Positions 40,567 to 48,081 of a stretch of 64,000 bases of DNA are shown here, piece by piece. The notes under the pieces were generated by a model. The model saw nothing but the letters and a program-made list of their open reading frames with translations. It did not search any database and was not told where the DNA came from. The translations under genes and the position numbers were made by a program. Within the stretch, counting starts at the first letter, position 1, and each line of letters opens with the position of its first letter. The DNA is from Pseudogulbenkiania subflava DSM 22618 (GTDB taxonomy: Bacteria > Pseudomonadota > Gammaproteobacteria > Burkholderiales > Chromobacteriaceae): the NCBI RefSeq assembly GCF_900177275.1, contig NZ_FXAG01000015.1, positions 1-64,000 of the forward strand, read 5' to 3'.

Positions 40567-40745
40567 TTAGAGTCTATTCCAGTAGGCGAGCGAGCCAAGG
40601 CAGGTTGAGTGCCGCCAGCGCACAGGAACCGGAATGTACACGGAGTGCATGAGGATTCCGCATCGCTGGGCGCATCGGAGATGCGCACGCAGTCTGCCGG
40701 CGCTCAAGATGCGAAGGCGCAGCCGCCTGATGGGATAGGCTCTCA
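40567..40745 (-). repeat. Mosaic repeat, family B, copy 1 (at stop of GNAT-AmpD gene)
   Basis: The minus-strand end TGAGAGCCTATCCCATCAGG contains the TGA stop of the GNAT-AmpD gene and is an imperfect inverted copy of the other end, TTAGAGTCTATTCCAGTAGG. Inside are CAGGAACCGGAATGTACACGG, GTGCATGAGGATTCC, the variable hairpin ATCGCTGG-GCGCATC-gga-GATGCGC-ACGCAG (40670-40686 stem), and GCCGGCGCTCAAGATGCG. It aligns with copies at 42562-42768 and 59171-59328. Confidence 0.85.
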
Positions 40746-41777
40746 CTCGGCAGGCAGGTCCACCAGTCGTCTCAGCCGCGCCCAGTCGAAGTACGGCCCC
40801 GGGTCGGTCTTGCGCCCCGGGGCGATGTGTTCGTGGCCGGTCATGCCGGTCAACCCCAGTTGCTGCTTGAGCAGGCGCGCCAGCGCGATCAGGGTGCGGT
40901 ACTGGGCGTCGGCGAACGGCTCGAAGTCGCAGCCTTCCAGTTCCACCCCGAGCGAGAAATCGTTGCAGCGCTCGCGCCCGCGCCAACTCGACACCCCGGC
41001 GTGCCAGGCGCGCTCGGTGACCGGGACGAACTGCACCAGCTCGCCGTCGCGGCGGATGAAGAAATGTGCCGAGACGCGCAGGTGGTGGATGGTGGCGTAG
41101 TAGGGATGCGCCTCGGGGTCGAGGGTGTTGGTGAACAGCTGTTCCACGCCCGGCCCGCCGTAGCGGTACGGCGGCAGGCTGATGTTGTGCACCACCAGCA
41201 GTTCCGTCGCCACCCCGGCCGCGCGGGCGTCGCGGTTGGGCGAGGGGCAGTGGCGCGCCTCGGGCACCCAGCCCGCAGTGTCGAGCGACAGCGGCGGCAG
41301 CGCCGCCTCGTCGGGTGGGCGGCGGTAGCCCAGCCGCCACAGCGCCAGCCCGCCCGGCGTGTGCCAGCGCTGCTCCGGCACGAAGCCGGCCTTGCCGTAG
41401 AGGCGCAGTGCCGCGGCATTGCCCTCGGCGGTATCCACCGTGACGTGCGGCGCGACAGCCAGCAGCGCGTTCACCAGGCGGTAGCCCCAGCCCTGGCCGA
41501 AATGGGCGGGATCGACCACGATGCGCTGGATATGCACGCCGTCGCCCTCCTCCTCGTACACCAGCAGGCCGCGCAGCTCGGCGCCCTCGAACGCGGCGAG
41601 CTGGCGATAGGGGCAGGCCGTCACCGCCGCCGCGCCGTCCCACAGCAGCGGCAGGTCGGGCGGTTCGCCGAGCCACGCCAGTTCCAAGCGGTGGGCCGCC
41701 AGCTGCAGGCGGAACGCGGCTTCCGCCAAACCAGGCTCGGCCAGATCGGGAGGGCGTACGACGAAGGGTTGATCCAT
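40743..41777 (-). CDS. Fusion of GNAT acetyltransferase and AmpD-type anhydro-muramyl amidase
   Basis: 344 residues. Residues about 5-152 form a GNAT domain (VHIQRIVVDPAHFGQGWGYR acetyl-CoA loop, then EGNAAALRLYGKAGF). Residues about 160-344 are an AmpD amidase: zinc ligands H197 (VVHNIS), H315 and D325 (GHEHIAPGRKTDPG), catalytic E279 (LGVELEG) and K323, all intact. The AmpD half should cleave the peptide from anhydroMurNAc during cell-wall recycling. The substrate of the GNAT half is unknown. No frameshift separates the two halves, so it is one protein. The start at 41777 is tentative; the frame is open to 42047. Confidence 0.88.
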   Translation of the reverse strand: MDQPFVVRPPDLAEPGLAEAAFRLQLAAHRLELAWLGEPPDLPLLWDGAAAVTACPYRQLAAFEGAELRGLLVYEEEGDGVHIQRIVVDPAHFGQGWGYRLVNALLAVAPHVTVDTAEGNAAALRLYGKAGFVPEQRWHTPGGLALWRLGYRRPPDEAALPPLSLDTAGWVPEARHCPSPNRDARAAGVATELLVVHNISLPPYRYGGPGVEQLFTNTLDPEAHPYYATIHHLRVSAHFFIRRDGELVQFVPVTERAWHAGVSSWRGRERCNDFSLGVELEGCDFEPFADAQYRTLIALARLLKQQLGLTGMTGHEHIAPGRKTDPGPYFDWARLRRLVDLPAE

Positions 41778-41954
41778 GGGAAGACTCTTGGTAACGAGCG
41801 AGAGACGCGGCGGCCACCACCGGGCGCACACCCCGTCATTGTGGTGCAGAAGCACGGCGCCGGCCAGTCTGCCCGGCGTTTCTTGAGCGCGGTCATGGCC
41901 CCGCGCACCGGGCTCGGGCACACTAAATACCTGCCATCCCACCAGGAACCCGCC

Positions 41955-42485
41955 ATGCTGCGACTCGACAATCTCGGCCAGAACGCCGCCCCCAGCTTCG
42001 ACGCGCCGCTGGAGATGCTCGGCGCCTGCCACGACAAGGTGCGCCACTTCTGCAGCCTGCTCGACAAGCTGCCCGGCTACCTTGCCGCACAGGGCGTCAC
42101 CCCGGCGCTACAAAGCTCGGTGGCGGGCATCCTGCGCTACTTCGACGTGGCCGGCCCGGCGCACCACGCCGACGAGGAAGACGAGCTGTTCCCGCTGCTG
42201 CGCCAGCGCCTGCCGGATACCGACACGCCGCTGGCGCGACTGGCCGCCGATCACGTCATGTTCGGCCAACGTTGGCAGGTGTTGCGGCGGCAACTGCTGG
42301 CGCTGCAGGACGGCACGGCGGCGCAGGTCGACGCCGAAGCCATCCACGCCTTCACCACGCATTATCGCAGCCATGCCCAGCTGGAGGAGGACTGGCTGTT
42401 TCCGCTGGTCGCCGTCACCCTGAGCGAGGACGAGCTACGCCAGGCCGGGCAGCGCATGGCGGCACGACGGCAGCAGCCGGGCTGA
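41955..42485 (+). CDS. Hemerythrin HHE domain protein
   Basis: 176 residues, four-helix bundle. Potential di-iron ligands lie in LGACHDKVRHFC, AHHADEEDELFP, AADHVMFGQ and HYRSHAQLEEDWLFPL, in hemerythrin order. Proteins of this family bind oxygen or sense or repair iron/NO damage; the role here is unknown. The ATG at 41955 has AGGA upstream. Confidence 0.9.
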   Translation: MLRLDNLGQNAAPSFDAPLEMLGACHDKVRHFCSLLDKLPGYLAAQGVTPALQSSVAGILRYFDVAGPAHHADEEDELFPLLRQRLPDTDTPLARLAADHVMFGQRWQVLRRQLLALQDGTAAQVDAEAIHAFTTHYRSHAQLEEDWLFPLVAVTLSEDELRQAGQRMAARRQQPG

Positions 42486-42486
42486 G

Positions 42487-42540
42487 TCTTCGGCCAACCT
42501 TTTCCAACCAAAAAACGGGATGGCGCGCCATCCCGTTTTT
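42487..42540 (+). terminator. Terminator after hemerythrin gene, preceded by one uptake-like 12-mer
   Basis: An exact CTTCGGCCAACC copy (42489-42500) is followed by the hairpin AACGGGATGGC/GCCATCCCGTT with a T-run (42514-42540). The motif here is single, not paired. Confidence 0.88.
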
Positions 42541-42561
42541 CCTTGTATTTAGACCGCTAAC

Positions 42562-42768
42562 TTGGAGCCCCTCCCAGTAGGCGAGCGAGCCAAAGCCCGT
42601 TCAGCGCCGCCAGCGTACAGGAACCGGAATGTATACGGAGTACATGAGGATTCCTGATCGCTGAGCCAATCCCTGCGTGCCAATCTTCGATTGGCTCAGC
42701 GATAGATTGGCACGCAGTACTGCCGGCGCTCAAGATGCGCAGGCGCAGCCGCCTGGGAGAGACTCTCA
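42562..42768 (-). repeat. Mosaic repeat, family B, copy 2 (at tal stop codon)
   Basis: The minus-strand end TGAGAGTCTCTCCCAGGCGG includes the tal TGA and is an imperfect inverted copy of the other end TTGGAGCCCCTCCCAGTAGG. The central module is expanded into two interleaved stems: ATCGCTGAGCCAATC (42657-42671) pairs with GATTGGCTCAGCGAT (42689-42703), and CTGCGTGCCAATCT (42673-42686) pairs with AGATTGGCACGCAG (42704-42717). The two cannot form together as simple hairpins. Confidence 0.87.
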
Positions 42769-43824
42769 GGCAGTCAGTTCCAGCAGCGCCTGATACGACT
42801 CGACAAACAGCTTGAGACCGTCCTGCTGCAGCTTGTCGCCGACAGCGGCCAGGTCGATGCCGGAGGCGCCGACGCGGTGCAGCGTCATCATGGCGTCTTC
42901 GAGGGCTCGCGGCAGGGTCTCGGCGGCCGCGCCATGGTCGCGGAAGGCCGCCAGCGTGGCGTCCGGCACGGTGTTGACGGTTTCCTGGCCGATCAGGCTC
43001 TCGACATACAGCACGTCGGAGTAGGCGGCATTCTTGGTGCCGGTGCTGGCCCACAACAGGTACTGCGGACGCGCCCCGGCGGCGCGCAGCGCGGCGAATT
43101 CGGCACCGTGGAAGCGCTGCCGGTAGCGCGCGTAGGCCGCCTTGGCCAGCGCCACCGCCACCTTGCCCTGCAGTTCCGGCGCCAGCTGCGCATCGAGCAG
43201 GCTGTCGACGCGCGACAGGAAGAAGCTCGCCACCGCCTTGACCGGCTTGACGTCGTTGCCGTCCTCGAGGCGCTGCTGCAGGCCGGCGAGGTAGCCGTCC
43301 CACACCGCCTCGACCTGGGGCAGGCTGAACAGCAGCGTGATGTTGACGTTGACACCCTCGCGCGTCAGCGTGCGCAGCGCGTCCACCCCGGCGGCGGTGG
43401 CCGGGATCTTGATCATCAGGTTGGGTCGGGCAACCGCCTGCCACAGCCGGCGCGCCGCGGCGAGGGTGCCGGCGGCATCGTTGGCCAGCAGCGGCGACAC
43501 TTCCAGGCTGACGTAGCCGTCGTCGCCGGCACTGGCGTGGTACTGCGGCGCCAGCAGATCGCAGGCGGCCTGGATGTCCGGGATCACCAGCGCCTCGTAG
43601 CACTGCTCGGCGTCCAGCGCGCGCAGTTTCAGCGCGGCCAGGTCTTCCTGATAGCGCGGATCGCTGGCGATGGCCTTGTGGAAGATGGTCGGGTTGGAGG
43701 TCACGCCGGCGATGCCGTCTTCCTCCACCAGGCGCGCCAGCGTGCCGGAGGCCAGCAGTTCACGCGACAGGTTGTCCAGCCAGATACGTTGGCCGAAGGG
43801 ACGGATGGCTTGCAGGCGGTTCAT
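42766..43824 (-). CDS. tal: Transaldolase
   Basis: 352 residues. N-terminal QRIWLDNLSRELL, GVTSNPTIFHKAI and the Schiff-base Lys in LMIKIPATAAGV; ends QALLELTA. This is the longer transaldolase class seen in many betaproteobacteria and actinobacteria. It works in the non-oxidative pentose phosphate pathway. Its TGA is formed by a family B repeat. Confidence 0.95.
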   Translation of the reverse strand: MNRLQAIRPFGQRIWLDNLSRELLASGTLARLVEEDGIAGVTSNPTIFHKAIASDPRYQEDLAALKLRALDAEQCYEALVIPDIQAACDLLAPQYHASAGDDGYVSLEVSPLLANDAAGTLAAARRLWQAVARPNLMIKIPATAAGVDALRTLTREGVNVNITLLFSLPQVEAVWDGYLAGLQQRLEDGNDVKPVKAVASFFLSRVDSLLDAQLAPELQGKVAVALAKAAYARYRQRFHGAEFAALRAAGARPQYLLWASTGTKNAAYSDVLYVESLIGQETVNTVPDATLAAFRDHGAAAETLPRALEDAMMTLHRVGASGIDLAAVGDKLQQDGLKLFVESYQALLELTA

Positions 43825-43920
43825 GGCGTACTTCCCGGTTGGTTGAGGGGGTAATCGATGACAACAGGAAGATCATCTTAGCGCGGCACGGCGGCCCGCG
43901 CCAAGGGCAGGATCGAGCGC

Positions 43921-45225
43921 TCAGGCCGCTTCCGGCTCGGCCATCTGGGCGCGGTTGAACACCACGCTGAAGGTGCTGCCACGCTCCGGCTCGCTGTGCA
44001 CCTCGAGGCGCGCCTGGTGGCGTGCCACCACGTGCTTGACGATGGCGAGCCCGAGCCCGGTGCCGCCGTTGCCGCGCGAGCGGCCGCGGTCGACGCGGTA
44101 GAAGCGCTCGGTGAGGCGCGGGATGTGCTCGCGCGGGATGCCAATGCCGCTGTCCTTGACCGAGAACACCAGCTTCTCGCCCTCCTCCTTCCAGCATAGC
44201 GTGACGTCGCCGCCGTCCGGGGTGTAGCGCACCGCGTTGGACACCAGGTTGCCGAACGCCGAGTGGAGTTCCTGGGCATTGCCCCACAGCCACAGCGGCG
44301 TGTCGCGCTGCAGCCGGATCTGATGACGCCCCTGCGACAGCCCCTCGGCCTCGACCATCAGCGTGTCGAGCAGCTCGCTCATGTTGACCTTCTCGTTAGC
44401 GCTGTTCTTCGGGCTGTTCTCCAGCCGCGACAGGATCAGCAGATCCTCCACCAGGCTCTGCATGCGGCGCGACTGCTCCATCATCATCGGCAGGAACTGG
44501 CGCAACAGCGCCGGGTTGTCCGGCATGTCGGAGAGCGTCTCGAGGAAGCCACCGATCACCGTCAGCGGCGTGCGCAGCTCGTGCGAGACGTTGGCGACGA
44601 AGTCGCGGTGCACCGTCTGCACCCGCTCGAGCTGGGTGATGTCGCGCGACAGGATCAGCTTGCGGGTGGAGTCGAACGGCACCAGCTGGATGCTCAGCAC
44701 CCGCTCGTCGGGCTGGGAGGAGCGCAGGATCAAGGGCTGGCTGAAACTGTCCGCCTTCATATAGGCGTTGAACGCCGGCTGGCGGATCAGGTTGAAAATC
44801 TGGTTGCCGACATCGCGCTTGCGGTCGAGCCCGAAGTGCTCCACCGCCATCGGGTTGAGCCACTCGATGCGGTCGTGCTCGTCCAGCACCACCACGCCGT
44901 CCGGCATCGCCTCGCCGGCGTTGATGAAGCGCTCCACGGTTTTGGTCAGCTTGCGCTTGCTCTGGCTTTGCATCTTGCTCTGCCGATAGAGCGTGATGAA
45001 CACCGTGTGCCAGGCACCGAAGCCGTCCGGCACGCGCTCGGCCGAGGGGTGCTGCAGCCAGCGCAGCAGCAGCGCCAGGTGATAGAGATGGAAGGCGAGC
45101 CAGCCGCCCAGGCCGATGCTGAGCACCAGCAGGGCGTCGAGCGCGCCGGAGGCCAACCAGAACCCCAGCCCGAGCAGCACGATGGCCACCAGCCAGAGCA
45201 GCGTACGCTGTGCAAATTCGCGCAA
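43921..45225 (-). CDS. phoR: Phosphate regulon sensor histidine kinase PhoR
   Basis: 434 residues. Two N-terminal membrane segments (LLWLVAIVLLGLGFWL; ALDALLVLSIGLGGWLAFHL), a PAS domain (GVVVLDEHDRIEWLNPMAVE), HisKA with FVANVSHELRTPLTVIGGFL, and HATPase (VSNAVRYTPDGGDV, GIGIPREHIPRL, GTGLGLAIVKHVV). Phosphorylates PhoB under phosphate limitation. It starts 9 bp after phoB. Confidence 0.96.
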   Translation of the reverse strand: MREFAQRTLLWLVAIVLLGLGFWLASGALDALLVLSIGLGGWLAFHLYHLALLLRWLQHPSAERVPDGFGAWHTVFITLYRQSKMQSQSKRKLTKTVERFINAGEAMPDGVVVLDEHDRIEWLNPMAVEHFGLDRKRDVGNQIFNLIRQPAFNAYMKADSFSQPLILRSSQPDERVLSIQLVPFDSTRKLILSRDITQLERVQTVHRDFVANVSHELRTPLTVIGGFLETLSDMPDNPALLRQFLPMMMEQSRRMQSLVEDLLILSRLENSPKNSANEKVNMSELLDTLMVEAEGLSQGRHQIRLQRDTPLWLWGNAQELHSAFGNLVSNAVRYTPDGGDVTLCWKEEGEKLVFSVKDSGIGIPREHIPRLTERFYRVDRGRSRGNGGTGLGLAIVKHVVARHQARLEVHSEPERGSTFSVVFNRAQMAEPEAA

Positions 45226-45234
45226 GAGCCTACC

Positions 45235-45924
45235 TCACTGTTGCGTGGAGAAGCGGTAGCCGGTACCGCGCACGGTCTGGATCAGGCCGTCGTGGCCGGA
45301 GCCTTCCAGCGAGCTGCGCAGGCGGCGGATGTGCACGTCGACGGTGCGCTCCTCGACGAACACGTGGTCGCCCCATACCTGGTCGAGCAGCTGCGCGCGC
45401 GAATGCACCCGTTCCGGGTGGGTCATGAAAAAGTGCAGCAGGCGGAATTCGGTGGGGCCGAGGTCGATCGGCTGGCCGTCGGTGCTGACGCGGTGCGTGG
45501 CCGGGTCGAGCCTGAGGCCCTTGACCTCGACCGCATCGTCGGTCATTTGCGGCGCGCGGCGGCGCAGCACCGCCTTGATACGCGCCAACAGCTCGCGCGG
45601 CGAGAACGGCTTGGTGATGTAGTCGTCGGCGCCGGTTTCCAGCCCGACGATCTTGTCCTGCTCGTCGGAGCGCGCGGTCAGCATGATGATCGGCACCTGG
45701 CGCGTGCGCTCGTCGGCGCGCAGGCGCTTGGCGATGTCGATGCCGGAGCCGCCGGGCAGCATCCAGTCCAGGAGCACCAGGTCCGGCAGAGCATTCTTGA
45801 CCAGCATCAGCGCAGCCTCGGCGGTGCTGGCGCGCAGCACATGGTGGCCGGCCTGGGTCAGGTTGAACGCAATCAGTTCCTGAATGGCCGGTTCGTCTTC
45901 AACGAGCAGAATGTTCGCAGGCAT
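45235..45924 (-). CDS. phoB: Phosphate regulon response regulator PhoB
   Basis: 229 residues. Receiver with E9/D10, phospho-acceptor D53 (LVLLDWMLPG), and the conserved Thr and Lys (MLTARSD, DDYITKPFSPREL). OmpR-type winged helix (GPTEFRLLHFFMTHPERVHS, VDVHIRRLRSSLE, VRGTGYRF). The start at 45924 (MPANILLVED) is standard; the frame extends upstream over the Pho box, which rules that part out. Confidence 0.97.
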   Translation of the reverse strand: MPANILLVEDEPAIQELIAFNLTQAGHHVLRASTAEAALMLVKNALPDLVLLDWMLPGGSGIDIAKRLRADERTRQVPIIMLTARSDEQDKIVGLETGADDYITKPFSPRELLARIKAVLRRRAPQMTDDAVEVKGLRLDPATHRVSTDGQPIDLGPTEFRLLHFFMTHPERVHSRAQLLDQVWGDHVFVEERTVDVHIRRLRSSLEGSGHDGLIQTVRGTGYRFSTQQ

Positions 45925-45953
45925 GATGATCCATTGGCAGAGAGTCTGCCCAG

Positions 45954-45987
45954 AGGATAAGAAGCGGGGATTACAGAAATATGACAT
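45954..45987 (-). promoter_or_regulatory. Pho box and -10 element of phoB (autoregulation)
   Basis: On the minus strand TGTCATATTTCTGTAAT (within 45987-45970) matches the two-half Pho box CTGTCATAAATCTGTCAC at 14 of 18 positions. Exactly 10 bases later comes TATCCT (45959-45954), the spacing at which PhoB boxes replace a -35. The leader from there to the ATG is about 25 nt. Confidence 0.75.
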
Positions 45988-46036
45988 TTCCCGGGAAATG
46001 CCAAGTCACGGTAACAAAGTCGGGGGAAACAGGCAA

Positions 46037-46267
46037 AAAAACAGGCCTGTCGCAAGACAGGCCTTGAAGGATCGTCGTCAATACTAAAGAGAAATGACTT
46101 GAGACCGGGGACAAAGAGATCACCAGAACAGCGACCGCTCCCGACGCATCGGGCACACCTCGGGGGGTCCACGTATCCAGTCCAAGGAGCGCACCGCCAT
46201 CCCGCAGGGCGGCAGCGCGCTGCCTCATCACGGGACGTATTGTACGTAGCCAGAGGGGCCGAATTAA
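46037..46267 (-). ncRNA. Candidate small RNA or long leader upstream of phoB
   Basis: The 394-bp gap between phoB and the Lrp gene contains a strong minus-strand terminator (AGGCCTGTC-ttgc-GACAGGCCT, then TTTTTTT, about 46065-46037) placed before phoB. Further upstream, TTAATT (46267-46262) and TACAAT (46244-46239) with a 17-bp spacer could be its promoter, giving a transcript of about 195 nt with several short GC hairpins. No ORF of note is present. It does not match any RNA family I recognise. Confidence 0.4.
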
Positions 46268-46292
46268 TAAGAAAACCATCGATTTACCGGGG

Positions 46293-46298
46293 TATAAT
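46293..46298 (+). promoter_or_regulatory. -10 element of the Lrp-type gene
   Basis: Perfect TATAAT 21 bp before the ATG. No clear -35 and no Shine-Dalgarno, so the mRNA would have a leader of only about 12-15 nt. Confidence 0.5.
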
Positions 46299-46318
46299 TT
46301 TCGTTTCAACGCATATTT

Positions 46319-46783
46319 ATGGCTAACGCCTTCGAATCAAAAGTGGACAAATTCGATCACAAGATTCTCGCTGCACTGCACGAAAACGCCCGCCTCAGCT
46401 TCGCCGAGCTGGCGCGGCGGGTGAACCTGTCGGCCCCCGCGGTGGCCGACCGTATCGACAAGCTGGAGCGCGCCGGCATCATCACCGGCTACCACGTCGG
46501 GGTCGACCTGGCGCGGCTGGGATTTCCGATCCAGTGCGTGATCGAGCTGACGGTGAAACACCTGGAGTTCTACGCCGTGCTGGAGAAACTCAAGGACGTG
46601 CCGGGCATCGTCTCGTGCGAGTCGATCACCGGCAGCAGCGGGCTGCTGCTGAAGGTGGCGGTGGACACGATGGCGGCGTTGCAGACGCTGATCGCCGAGC
46701 TGATGCAGTACGGCGACACCAAGACCTCGATCGTGATCGACACCCCGATCTCGCCGCGCCTGCCGCCGCTGCCGGTGGATTAG
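46319..46783 (+). CDS. Lrp/AsnC family transcriptional regulator
   Basis: 154 residues. N-terminal HTH (DKFDHKILAALHENARLSFA, then LARRVNLSAPAVADRIDKLE) and C-terminal RAM/ligand domain (VPGIVSCESITGSSGLLLKV). Global or specific amino-acid-responsive regulator; the target is unknown. Its TAG stop is made by the TA duplication plus the first G of the element inserted behind it. Confidence 0.92.
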   Translation: MANAFESKVDKFDHKILAALHENARLSFAELARRVNLSAPAVADRIDKLERAGIITGYHVGVDLARLGFPIQCVIELTVKHLEFYAVLEKLKDVPGIVSCESITGSSGLLLKVAVDTMAALQTLIAELMQYGDTKTSIVIDTPISPRLPPLPVD

Positions 46784-47046
46784 GGTGTGTCACCCATTGT
46801 TTCCCTCCCCACGCCGGGGCCTTTTTTTGTGCGCGACAAGGCGCGAAGCCGACGTTTTGGTATTCCAAACGAGAGCTGAGCAACACCGTGGCACACAAAA
46901 ACAGGCCCGGCCCGAAGGGTTGCGCCGCGAAAGCGCCCATACGGTGTTGCCGGGCTTGGCAAGGGAGTGACCATTGCCAAGCCCGGCGCCTTGCCTGGCC
47001 GCTTTCGCGGCGGCAACGCGGAGGGAAGACAATGGATGACACACCC
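46783..47046. mobile_element. 264-bp MITE-like element with TA target duplication
   Basis: Terminal inverted repeats: left GGGTGTGTCACCCATTGT plus TTCCCTCC (46783-46808), right complement GGGTGTGTCATCCATTGT plus CTTCCCTCC (47046-47020). TA flanks both ends. An internal 14-bp inverted repeat GCCGGGCTTGGCAA lies at 46949-46962 and 46974-46987. No transposase. It could be mobilised in trans by an IS with TA target preference (IS630- or IS5-like), which is inference. Both flanking convergent genes end in TAG created at its borders. Confidence 0.8.
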
Positions 47047-47927
47047 TAGGCCGGGCGCGGTTCATCCTTCTTCCAGCCGATCAGCACGACGCCCGCCACG
47101 ATCACCCCCAGCGCGCCCAGCTCCTGGCGGCCGACCTGCTCGCCGAGAAACAGCACGCCCAGCAGCACGGCGATCACCGGGTTGACGTAAGCGTAGCTGG
47201 TGGCGGTGGCCGGGCTGACGTTGGCCAAGAGATAGAGATAGGCGCTGTAGGCGATCAGCGAGCCGAACACCACCAGGTAGCCCAGCGCCAGCCAGCCTTC
47301 GAAGGTCGGCACCGCCGCCAGGCGCTCGCCGCTCGCCACGCTGGCCAGCAGCAGCGCCATGCCCCCCATCAGCATCATCATGGCGCTCGCCATCAGCCCG
47401 CTGGGCTGCGGCAGGTGCTTGCTCCAGGCCGAACCGAGCGCCCAGCCGGCGCAGGCCAGCAACAGCAGAATGCCGCCCACCGGGCTCAGCGCCAGGCTGC
47501 TGCCCATGTTGAGCAGCGCGATGCCGGCCAGGCCCAGCACCATGCCGGCCCACTCCAGCGGGCGGGTGCGCTGCCCGAACAGCCGGGCGCACAAAGTGGT
47601 GAACAGCGGCACCGTCGCCACCATCAGCGCCGCCACGCCGGACGACACACTCTTCTGCGCCACCGTCACCAGACCGTTGCCCATGCCCGGCATCAACACC
47701 CCGAGCAGGGTGGAGCTGCCCAGCTGGCGCCAGTTCGGCAAGGCCTCGCCGCGCCACAGCAGAAACGACGCCAGCACGGTGCCGGCGATGACGAAGCGCA
47801 CCCCGGCCATCAACAGCGGCGGCCACGAGTCGACGGCGACGTGGATGGCAAAGTAGGTCGAGCCCCAGATCAGGTAGAGCGACAGCAGGGCGACAAGGGT
47901 AAGAGGAGGCACGCGGCGCGGGGACAT
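47046..47927 (-). CDS. EamA/DMT family exporter, YedA-like
   Basis: 293 residues, ten membrane helices in two EamA repeats. LYLIWGSTYFAIHVAVDSWPP, LMAGVRFVIAG, and near the end SPATATSYAYVNPVIAVLLG closely follow E. coli YedA. Substrate unknown; YedA is a putative amino acid or metabolite exporter. Start 47927 (MSPRRVPP) or 47942 (MRCPAMSP); neither has a good ribosome-binding site. Confidence 0.88.
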   Translation of the reverse strand: MSPRRVPPLTLVALLSLYLIWGSTYFAIHVAVDSWPPLLMAGVRFVIAGTVLASFLLWRGEALPNWRQLGSSTLLGVLMPGMGNGLVTVAQKSVSSGVAALMVATVPLFTTLCARLFGQRTRPLEWAGMVLGLAGIALLNMGSSLALSPVGGILLLLACAGWALGSAWSKHLPQPSGLMASAMMMLMGGMALLLASVASGERLAAVPTFEGWLALGYLVVFGSLIAYSAYLYLLANVSPATATSYAYVNPVIAVLLGVLFLGEQVGRQELGALGVIVAGVVLIGWKKDEPRPA

Positions 47928-48026
47928 GGCAGGACATCGCATCGGAAACAGGATGACATCATCCCACTGCCGGGACGAAATACAAGGCGGGCTGATGCGA
48001 CAAGACTGTTCGCGCTGGCGAACAGT

Positions 48027-48081
48027 GGCTTCGGCCAACCTTGGCGGCCTGGCCGAAGCCGGTATCGCGGGCAGGTTCTCA
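48027..48081 (-). terminator. Hairpin with uptake-like 12-mer after tolQ, plus a solo end of repeat family A
   Basis: GGCTTCGGCCA (about 48027-48038) pairs with TGGCCGAAGCC (48050-48060); the left arm continues into the exact 12-mer CTTCGGCCAACC. On the minus strand the tolQ stop reads TGAGAACCTGC (48081-48071), identical to the end of the family A repeat at tamA, although no further repeat sequence follows. Confidence 0.7.

Noticed and set aside
40567-42768. CRISPR array considered for the repeated blocks at 40.6 and 42.6 kb
   Set aside because: The repeats are long, imperfect, 2 kb apart, with no regular spacers and no cas genes.
43825-43920. phoU or pst genes near phoBR
   Set aside because: The flanking genes are transaldolase and an Lrp regulator; no further phosphate genes can be read here.
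46037-46267. 6S RNA as identity of the candidate small RNA
   Set aside because: Length fits, but I could not pair the ends or find the central open bubble, so the name is not supported.
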